Source of the DNA: an uncultured Erysipelotrichaceae bacterium
Lineage (GTDB): Bacteria > Bacillota_I > Bacilli_A > RF39 > UBA660
Reading direction: 5' to 3'
Length of the DNA stretch: 7,850 nt
Assembly (NCBI GenBank): GCA_902766875.1
Contig: CACXFI010000042.1
Location: 1-7,850 of the forward strand
Every line of letters starts with the position of its first letter. Position 1 is the stretch's first letter. Shown piece by piece: positions 1 to 5,273 of this stretch. The notes under the pieces are model-generated. The model was given only the letters and a program-made list of their open reading frames with translations. It did not search any database and was not told where the DNA came from. The translations under genes were made by a program, and so were the position numbers.

Positions 1-1708
1 TATCTGTATCTACTTGATATTCGTTTTCTAAACTATTAGTTAGAGTTTTTATTTCGTCTTTATCTAATACTTCATCTATAGTTATAGCTGTATCACTACT
101 TGTTGTTTCAGTTTTCTTAATATGATATTTCATATTTTCTAATTCCGTACTTAATTTATCTACAGTTTCAGTAGCATTAGTATTTAAAGTTATAGTTGTA
201 CCACCAGTAAAGTCTACTCCTAAGTTTAATCCTCTTGTAAATGATAATATTGACCCTATTATTATTATTAATATTGTGAAAGTTAAGAAATATTTATTAT
301 TTCTTACAAATTCTAGTTTTGGATATGGTATTATTATTTCTTTACTTTCAACTATTTTCTTTTTCTTAAGTCCAATAAATAGCCATAGTTTATCATTAAA
401 GAATTTGGTCTTAACAAATAATTTTAAAATAAATTTAGTTATTACTACCATTACTAGGATAGTTACTACGATATTTATCATTAACATAGTGGCAAAACCT
501 TTGACACTAGATTCTCCAAATATAAATAAGATTATAGCTACTATCATGGTTGTAATATTGGCATCTATGATACTGGTTAAGGAATTTTTATTACCTAGTT
601 CGGTAGCTTCCTCTAAGCTACTTCCTATTTTTAAGTGTTCTTTTATTCTTTCAAAACTTATAACATTGGCATCGACGGCCATACCTATTCCAAGTAGCAT
701 AGCAGCAATACCAGGTAGAGTTAATACTCCATCTATTAAATAGAATAGTAAAAATGATAATAATGTGTATAATACTATACCCATACTAGCGATAAAACCA
801 GAAAATTTATAGATAATAATCATTATAGCTACTACTAAGATTACTCCTATTAATCCGGCAAATAAAGTTTTATTTAAAGAGTTTTCTCCAAATGTAGCTT
901 CTACTGTTCTAGATGATAATTCTTCTAGTTTTGTAGGTAGAGCTCCGGAATTAATTAATTCTACTAAGCTAGTTACTTCTTCTGTAGTAAAGTTACCTTG
1001 GATTATTACATCACTAGCGAAAGCTTGGCTTACAGTGGCAGCACTTAGGCAGTGAGAATCTGATAGACTTCCACATGAATCTTTTTCTTTTCTATAGCTA
1101 TCTACTCCAGGCTCATAATCTAACCATATTACTATTAAATTATCATCCATTTTAGATACTCTATTTGTTACATTATAAAATGTTTCGTTATCTTTAATGT
1201 TTAAGCTTACAGCTGGTCTTCCGGCTTGATCTTTTCCTACTTTGGCAGTTCCTCCTAGGACATCACTTGTCATAAGAAGAGTATCGTTAACATCTCTAAA
1301 TGTTATACTAGCAGTACTAGATAAAATTTCTCTTGCTTCTTCTTTGTTGGTAACTCCTGCTAATTTGACTCTTATTCTATCTTCTCCTTCGATAGTTATT
1401 TCTGGTTCACTAACTCCTAGGATATCTACTCTTTTTACTAATGCTTTATATGTATTGTAAACCATATCACTATCTAATTTGGCATCTTCATCTAAAGGAG
1501 ATATTTGGTATAATATTTCAAATCCTCCTTGTAAATCAATACCATAATTAATAGAATTTAATAGTGGTTTAAAACATAATGTTCCTCCTACTATTACCAT
1601 TAGGCAAGATATTATTCCAGAAATAGTTTTAATATTTTTATTTTTTAACACAAAAAATAATATTCCTCCTAAAATTAAAATAATACCTATAATTATATAT
1701 ATAGTCAT
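1..1708 (-). CDS. secDF: Protein translocase subunit SecDF (fused SecD-SecF), N-terminal 569 residues, C-terminus off the left edge
   Basis: SecDF is a membrane partner of SecYEG that uses the proton gradient to help pull exported proteins across. The frame is open from ATG at 1708 to the window edge. The start is supported by a strong ribosome site (GGAAGGTG). Family signatures are present: GIDLQGG at residues 56-62 opens the SecD extracytoplasmic domain, the conserved membrane motif AVDANV with FERIKE lies near residues 344-357 (D346 in the membrane), and the SecF signature GVDFTGGT is at 497-504 after a membrane segment at about 474-490. The lysine-rich stretch near 438-447 links the SecD and SecF halves. 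Fused SecDF proteins of Bacilli are usually about 740 residues, so roughly 170 are missing here, including the last SecF membrane helices. Two hydrophobic segments (about 2-21 and 29-46) precede GIDLQGG where one is usual. The gene has its own promoter. Confidence 0.96.
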   Translation of the reverse strand, partial: MTIYIIIGIILILGGILFFVLKNKNIKTISGIISCLMVIVGGTLCFKPLLNSINYGIDLQGGFEILYQISPLDEDAKLDSDMVYNTYKALVKRVDILGVSEPEITIEGEDRIRVKLAGVTNKEEAREILSSTASITFRDVNDTLLMTSDVLGGTAKVGKDQAGRPAVSLNIKDNETFYNVTNRVSKMDDNLIVIWLDYEPGVDSYRKEKDSCGSLSDSHCLSAATVSQAFASDVIIQGNFTTEEVTSLVELINSGALPTKLEELSSRTVEATFGENSLNKTLFAGLIGVILVVAIMIIIYKFSGFIASMGIVLYTLLSFLLFYLIDGVLTLPGIAAMLLGIGMAVDANVISFERIKEHLKIGSSLEEATELGNKNSLTSIIDANITTMIVAIILFIFGESSVKGFATMLMINIVVTILVMVVITKFILKLFVKTKFFNDKLWLFIGLKKKKIVESKEIIIPYPKLEFVRNNKYFLTFTILIIIIGSILSFTRGLNLGVDFTGGTTITLNTNATETVDKLSTELENMKYHIKKTETTSSDTAITIDEVLDKDEIKTLTNSLENEYQVDTD

Positions 1709-1738
1709 AATTCACCTTCCTGTCACATCTCTTTTAAT

Positions 1739-1766
1739 ATTTTAACACAAAAATATAAAACTTCAA
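1739..1766 (-). promoter_or_regulatory. Sigma-A-type promoter of secDF with extended -10
   Basis: On the minus strand a -35 element TTGAAG (1766-1761) is followed after 16 bases by the -10 element TAAAAT (1744-1739). The -10 is preceded by TGT, which makes the extended TGn motif. Transcription would start near 1732, giving a leader of about 24 bases that contains the GGAAGGTG ribosome site of secDF. The promoter lies just after the terminator of the upstream gene, so secDF looks like a separate transcription unit. It is called from consensus match only; in such AT-rich DNA chance matches occur. Confidence 0.6.
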
Positions 1767-1771
1767 CAATT

Positions 1772-1803
1772 AAAGCTAAAGAAAGTTATTTTTCTTTAGC
1801 TTT
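1772..1803 (-). terminator. Hairpin terminator overlapping the end of the Tim44-like gene
   Basis: A perfect 13-base inverted repeat (AAAGCTAAAGAAA at 1772-1784 against TTTCTTTAGCTTT at 1791-1803) encloses a 6-base loop. The TAA stop of the Tim44-like gene (1788-1786) lies in the loop, so the last codons (KAKEK) form one arm. On the minus strand the downstream tract is T-rich but not a clean run of T, so termination strength is uncertain. The secDF promoter follows at once. Confidence 0.55.
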
Positions 1804-2766
1804 GATCTTTTTTTTACTGATATATAATTTACTAGTTATTAAGAAGTTATTATAGTTATCTATTATTTTTTCATCACAATAATTACACTTTTTATCTTTT
1901 AATATTTCAATTGGAGCATTACAATGTTGGCATCTTACTTCTTTGGTATTTCTTTTTATTGTTATAAAATATTCTATATTATGAATTATATCTTTACTAC
2001 CTTTAATTATTTTCTTTTTTATGGTATCTGATATATAATCTTTTTTGGTTATATTTAGATAAGCATCTATAGTCTCAAGGCCTTCTTTTACTTTTATATC
2101 TAGAATATTAACTTTTATCAAATTAATATTTTTAATAATTCTTTTATTATGTTTATTATGTAGTTTTTCTATTTCTTTTTTATATTGTTTATATAATTTA
2201 TTATCTACGTATTTTTTTAAATTATCATAATCTTCATACATATATGATTTTTGAATTTCTTTATAAGAATTAAAGATAAAATCTTTTAGTGATTCAGAAC
2301 TTATACTTCTATCTTTATTTCTTATTATACTATTATCTAAATCTTTATCATATATATTTATATTTTTTTCTTTATTTTTATTTTCTAAGTAACTATCTAG
2401 AATTGGTCCAAAGAGAAGGCTGGCAGCTAAAGCTTTAATACAAAGAGAAAATGTTTGAATATCTGTTATAGCTAGTGTTATGTTTATAGATAACAATATA
2501 ATTATTTCAATAATTAAGCTTTTAGATACTTTTTGTTTTTTTATTATTCTATTAAAATTTGTAACTATATTATCTCCTAAGATTAGACCAAGTAAAAGAT
2601 TTATAAAAAGAATTCCTAATAATAATAAGGTATTAAAATAGTTTTTCGGCATATCACTAAAATTAGTAAATATTTCTATATTTAATTTAGCATGAACAAC
2701 ATTTATATTACATATAAAAGTTATAAATAAAACTAATAATACATACCTTTTATTCTTCTTATTCAT
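1786..2766 (-). CDS. Tim44-like domain membrane protein with C-terminal zinc ribbon
   Basis: The protein has 326 residues. Residues 8-26 look like a signal peptide with a possible cleavage site after VHA (26), followed by predicted membrane helices at about 44-64, 84-102 and 104-124. After a charged linker, residues about 156-272 resemble the Tim44-like fold: a helix with FNSYKEIQKSY, then an acidic and lysine-rich helix with KLYKQYKKEIEKL, then strands around VNILDIKVKEGLETIDAYLNI. At the end, C279/C282 and C294/C297 form a CxxC-11-CxxC zinc ribbon. In mitochondria Tim44 tethers the import motor to the channel; bacterial relatives with zinc ribbons are annotated as putative transport proteins without a proven role. 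A cleaved signal plus three helices would place the Tim44 domain and ribbon in the cytoplasm. The start has a good site (AAAGGTGAT). The position next to secDF fits a membrane or export role, but that is inference. Confidence 0.75.
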   Translation of the reverse strand: MNKKNKRYVLLVLFITFICNINVVHAKLNIEIFTNFSDMPKNYFNTLLLLGILFINLLLGLILGDNIVTNFNRIIKKQKVSKSLIIEIIILLSINITLAITDIQTFSLCIKALAASLLFGPILDSYLENKNKEKNINIYDKDLDNSIIRNKDRSISSESLKDFIFNSYKEIQKSYMYEDYDNLKKYVDNKLYKQYKKEIEKLHNKHNKRIIKNINLIKVNILDIKVKEGLETIDAYLNITKKDYISDTIKKKIIKGSKDIIHNIEYFITIKRNTKEVRCQHCNAPIEILKDKKCNYCDEKIIDNYNNFLITSKLYISKKKIKAKEK

Positions 2767-2799
2767 ATTATCACCTTTATGTGGTCTACCCTATTTTAT

Positions 2800-2828
2800 A
2801 TTATATAATATTTATTTGATTTTTAAAA
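2800..2828 (-). promoter_or_regulatory. Possible promoter of the Tim44-like gene
   Basis: A perfect -10 hexamer TATAAT (2805-2800, minus strand) lies about 34 bases upstream of the start codon. The -35 position at 17-base spacing holds only TTTTAA (2828-2823), a weak match. It sits directly after the terminator of the preceding gene, where a promoter would be needed. The region is nearly pure A and T, so the call is tentative. Confidence 0.4.
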
Positions 2829-2830
2829 GT

Positions 2831-2877
2831 AAAAAAGAATAAAATAGATAGGAAACCTATACTTTTTTTATTCTTTT
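2831..2877 (-). terminator. Rho-independent terminator of the 388-residue mTERF-like gene
   Basis: On the minus strand AAAAGAATAAAA (2877-2866) pairs with TTTTATTCTTTT (2844-2833). The inner stem ATAGG/CCTAT (2860-2856 with 2852-2848) closes a TTT loop, and a T-rich tail continues past 2831. The TAG stop codon (2859-2857) lies within the inner stem, so the C-terminal codons of the gene double as the terminator. Confidence 0.75.
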
Positions 2878-4023
2878 AGGTATTTTATTTGATTTTATAA
2901 GTTTATTAAATGATTTTTTTACTCCGTTAAATGGGTCATACTTTTCATGTAACAGCTTATCTGTCATACCATATCTTGTAGCAAAGTCATGATCATTTCC
3001 AAATAACACTTTAAAATTATTTTTATCTACTATATAACCATTGTCTTTTAAATATTGATATCTACGATAAGTTTGATTGTAATCTTTTTCTATTCTCTTT
3101 GATATAGTTTTTAATTCATCAATTAATTCAGGATTATCGTCTATAAAAATATTTTCTATAATTTTTAATCCACCTATTTTTCCAAAGATTTCTGGATTAG
3201 TTGTAGTTATTAATTTTATTTCATCTTTTCTATATCCTTCTTCTGTAAAATATCTTAAAGTATCTCTTATATCCTCTTTTTCAACTTTTAAAAGAGATGG
3301 ATATAATTTTGTCATTTTAATTATATCTTCTTTTGTATAATTTAGCTTTTCTAATAAATCTATATTTTTTGGAAGTTCTACTTTATCATCTTTGCTTTTA
3401 TTAAAATTATTTAGTGTTTTTGGGCACATTGAAGTTATATATAAGGCAGATGGCTTAGAATAGCCATATTCTATAAGTTTGTTTACTATTTTATTAAATC
3501 TTTCTGGATAATCTTTTGGCAAACCAAATAATAAGTTTGCATCCAAATGGAAATAATCACTTATTTTTAAAGCCCCTGCAGTATAATAACCAACTTCTTT
3601 TTCTAATGTTTTTACTGTTTTATATGTTTCTTTAGCAGCATAATATAATAATTTTGCATAGTTTTCTTTAATGTTATTTTCTTTACTTAATGGTTTTGAC
3701 AATACAGCTTCACTATATCTTTTACTTAATATAAATAATATTGGATTATTTATCATTAAACTTTTAATTAATTCATCATTAAACCCATATTGTTTAAGAT
3801 TTCTAATTCCTTCTAAATTATTTTTTACATCAAATTTCAAAAATTCTGGATATTTTTTTTGCATAGTTAAAATATTAGCTAGTTCAAACCCTTCTTTTAC
3901 TAAATAATCAACCTTACTAGTAGTTTCTGATTTACTATATCCTTCTTTATAGTAAAATTCGACCATTTCATTATATTTTTCATTTAGTATCTTATCTACT
4001 TTAGACATTTTATTGTTTTCCAT
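2857..4023 (-). CDS. mTERF-like helical repeat protein, 388 residues (second copy)
   Basis: The exact function is not known. The sequence shows degenerate helical repeats of about 35 residues with the pattern (L/I)..L...GY..(D/E)(D/E)I......NP.I(L/F). The repeat prolines are at 59 and 94 (35 apart) and at 242 and 277 (35 apart), with a further repeat around P201. Residues 101-176 are divergent and may hold worn repeats or an insertion. After the repeats comes a non-repeat C-terminal part, with FGNDHDFATRYGM (340-352), LHEKYDP and a strongly basic tail ending KIPKRIKKV. No signal peptide or membrane helix is visible, so it is probably cytoplasmic. This architecture resembles mTERF proteins, which wrap nucleic acid with a superhelix of such repeats; nucleic acid binding here is inference. 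The start at 4023 has a strong ribosome site (AAAGGGGGA). The gene has its own promoter and terminator. It resembles the 254-residue protein at 4430-5194, probably by old duplication. Confidence 0.65.
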   Translation of the reverse strand: MENNKMSKVDKILNEKYNEMVEFYYKEGYSKSETTSKVDYLVKEGFELANILTMQKKYPEFLKFDVKNNLEGIRNLKQYGFNDELIKSLMINNPILFILSKRYSEAVLSKPLSKENNIKENYAKLLYYAAKETYKTVKTLEKEVGYYTAGALKISDYFHLDANLLFGLPKDYPERFNKIVNKLIEYGYSKPSALYITSMCPKTLNNFNKSKDDKVELPKNIDLLEKLNYTKEDIIKMTKLYPSLLKVEKEDIRDTLRYFTEEGYRKDEIKLITTTNPEIFGKIGGLKIIENIFIDDNPELIDELKTISKRIEKDYNQTYRRYQYLKDNGYIVDKNNFKVLFGNDHDFATRYGMTDKLLHEKYDPFNGVKKSFNKLIKSNKIPKRIKKV

Positions 4024-4070
4024 TATAATTCCCCCTTTATTTCTAGATGTAATTCGCTTTGTGGTTCTGT

Positions 4071-4099
4071 ATTATACTATAAATTAATTTTTTTTGCAA
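4071..4099 (-). promoter_or_regulatory. Sigma-A-type promoter of the 388-residue mTERF-like gene
   Basis: On the minus strand TTGCAA (4099-4094) and a perfect TATAAT (4076-4071) are separated by 17 bases, the ideal spacing. Transcription would begin near 4064 and give a leader of about 40 bases before the ATG at 4023. The promoter starts 12 bases beyond the T tail of the comN terminator, so the two genes are separate units. Confidence 0.75.
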
Positions 4100-4110
4100 G
4101 TATTTAATTT

Positions 4111-4154
4111 AAAAAACAAAAAAATAGTTTACTTTATGTTATTTAAACTATTTT
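4111..4154 (-). terminator. Rho-independent terminator after comN
   Basis: An 11-base perfect inverted repeat (4144-4154 with 4121-4131, core AAAATAGTTTA) encloses a 12-base loop. On the minus strand it is followed by TTTTTTTGTTTTTT, a classical T tail. The TAA stop of comN (4131-4129) is in the distal arm of the stem. This is the clearest terminator of the window and ends the mTERF-like/comN unit. Confidence 0.82.
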
Positions 4155-4380
4155 CTTCTTTATATTTTTTTATATCTGTATAACTTACATGTATTATATC
4201 ACTTACCATATCAGCTATCCCTAAATTTGTGGCATTTTTCCATTTAGTAACTGTTAAATATTTCCAAATATCTTCTTTGGTGATATTATCTTCTTTTTGA
4301 TACTTTAATTCTTTTAATTTTATATCAAAGGCTGGTTTTAAGTTTTCATATAATTCTTTTAAGCTTTTATATTCATACAT
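4129..4380 (-). CDS. comN: ComN-like post-transcriptional regulator
   Basis: The 83-residue protein matches the small Bacillota family typified by ComN (YrzD) of Bacillus subtilis. Recognisable features are LYENLKPAFDIKLKEL (10-25), the ITKEDIWKYL core (33-42), the following KWKN (46-49) and the C-terminal MVSDIIHVSYTDIKKY (58-73). In B. subtilis ComN acts after transcription on the comE late-competence mRNA and is recruited to division sites and poles through DivIVA; that is family knowledge and not visible here. From memory, comN also lies near secDF in Bacillus, so the placement agrees. The start ATG at 4380 follows AGGTGAT at good spacing. Only 49 bases separate it from the upstream mTERF-like gene and no terminator lies between, so the two are probably cotranscribed, although a TATAAT at 4413-4408 could give a weak internal promoter. 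The symbol is given by family resemblance. Confidence 0.8.
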   Translation of the reverse strand: MYEYKSLKELYENLKPAFDIKLKELKYQKEDNITKEDIWKYLTVTKWKNATNLGIADMVSDIIHVSYTDIKKYKEENSLNNIK

Positions 4381-4429
4381 GTTATCACCTATTATAAGTA
4401 TACATCAATTATATATTTTTTTAAAGATA

Positions 4430-5194
4430 TTATTTATTTTTTAGTGCCTTTTTTTTAAGTTTTATGTTTTGATTATCTTTAAATATTAATGGATCTTTTA
4501 TAGTTTTTTGTATAGCTTCTTTATTGGAATAACCTAGTTCTTTTATTTCTTTTAATTTAATTATTATTGTTTCTAATTTGCAGGTTATAATAGCTGGATT
4601 ATTCTTAAATGCTTTTAATGCTTGTTCTTTAGTATATTCTAAATATTCTAAGTAAGTTAGTCTATTGTCTATATCTTGTGGTTTTAAATTTAAAATATTA
4701 GGATTAGTTATTATCATTTTTATTATTTGTGGTTTATTTAGTTTATATTTTCTTAAATTATTTATTTTTTTATCTATTAAGTCTTTAGAATACTCAAATA
4801 TTTTGGGATTAATTTTAGTTATTTCAATAGCTTCTTCTCTAGATATCCCAAATTTAATTAGATTTTCAATTTTTCTTGTTATTCTTTCTTTATCAAAGTT
4901 AAAAATTTGGGGATATTTTATTATCATTTCATGTAATTCTTCTTTTGTGTAATAATTTAAATTTACTATATCTTTTATATTAGTTGTTATATTATCTGGT
5001 ACTAAGAACAAGAATGTTGTATATTTATTAATTATTCTTATTATTTCTTCTTTAGAATAATTTAAAAATTCAAGATACTCTATATGTTCTTTTACTACAT
5101 TTAATAATATTTCTTCGTTATCATGTAATTTTTTTATTCTTTCTATAGTATCTATTCCATAGCCATAGTCTATTAAGAATTTATCTAGTTTCAT
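4430..5194 (-). CDS. mTERF-like helical repeat protein, 254 residues (first copy)
   Basis: Almost the whole protein is tandem repeats. Conserved prolines fall at residues 95, 130, 165, 200 and 235, exactly 35 apart, and an earlier repeat at 33-68 lacks the proline. Each unit reads roughly I..KI..L...GYSKEEAI.I...NP.IF, two or three short helices, which is the mTERF repeat pattern. Repeats run about 33-68, 69-104, 105-139, 140-174, 175-209 and 210-243, with a degenerate half repeat at the N-terminus and a lysine-rich tail (KLKKKALKNK). No membrane helix, signal peptide or catalytic motif is visible, so it is probably a cytoplasmic binding protein. Mitochondrial and plastid mTERF proteins bind DNA or RNA; the same is plausible here but unproven. 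The ATG at 5194 is preceded by AGAGGT. It is the first gene of a likely two-gene unit with comN. A protein-binding solenoid is the main alternative. Confidence 0.7.
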   Translation of the reverse strand: MKLDKFLIDYGYGIDTIERIKKLHDNEEILLNVVKEHIEYLEFLNYSKEEIIRIINKYTTFLFLVPDNITTNIKDIVNLNYYTKEELHEMIIKYPQIFNFDKERITRKIENLIKFGISREEAIEITKINPKIFEYSKDLIDKKINNLRKYKLNKPQIIKMIITNPNILNLKPQDIDNRLTYLEYLEYTKEQALKAFKNNPAIITCKLETIIIKLKEIKELGYSNKEAIQKTIKDPLIFKDNQNIKLKKKALKNK

Positions 5195-5239
5195 ACATAT
5201 TACCTCTTTTTATTAGCGTAGTATTTCATTTGATTTAAT

Positions 5240-5267
5240 ATTATATAGTAAATAATTAAATTTTCAA
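5240..5267 (-). promoter_or_regulatory. Sigma-A-type promoter of the mTERF-like/comN unit
   Basis: On the minus strand TTGAAA (5267-5262, five of six consensus bases) and a perfect TATAAT (5245-5240) are 16 bases apart. Transcription would start near 5233, giving a leader of about 39 bases. The -35 begins only 6 bases after the addA stop codon (5276-5274). No terminator hairpin with a T tail is seen after addA, so some readthrough from addA into this unit is also possible. Confidence 0.72.
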
Positions 5268-5273
5268 GTATTG

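Noticed and set aside
276..743. Open frame of 155 codons on the plus strand
   Set aside because: It lies antisense within secDF, whose frame carries clear family motifs. The product is a low-complexity hydrophobic sequence typical of the reverse strand of a membrane protein gene.
1242..1460. Open frame of 72 codons on the plus strand
   Set aside because: It is antisense to the SecD outside domain, without a convincing ribosome site or recognisable product.
3671..3907. Open frame of 78 codons on the plus strand
   Set aside because: It is the shadow of the 388-residue repeat gene on the opposite strand, and no promoter or ribosome site supports it.
4665..4952. Open frame of 95 codons on the plus strand
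   Set aside because: It is the shadow of the periodic repeats of the 254-residue gene. Its apparent membrane character comes from reading lysine- and isoleucine-rich codons backwards.
4430..5194. PPR (pentatricopeptide) repeats, also 35 residues long
   Set aside because: The PPR consensus positions (initial V-x-Y-N, central glycine-rich turn, terminal G-x-x-P-D) are absent. The NP.IF motif followed by an I..KI..L helix and GYS.EE fits mTERF better.
5233..5261. Imperfect inverted repeat (ATTTAATTATT against AATATTAAAT) around the -10 box, as a possible operator or addA terminator
   Set aside because: It is made of A and T only, has a bulge and lacks a T tail. Such matches are expected by chance in DNA this AT-rich.
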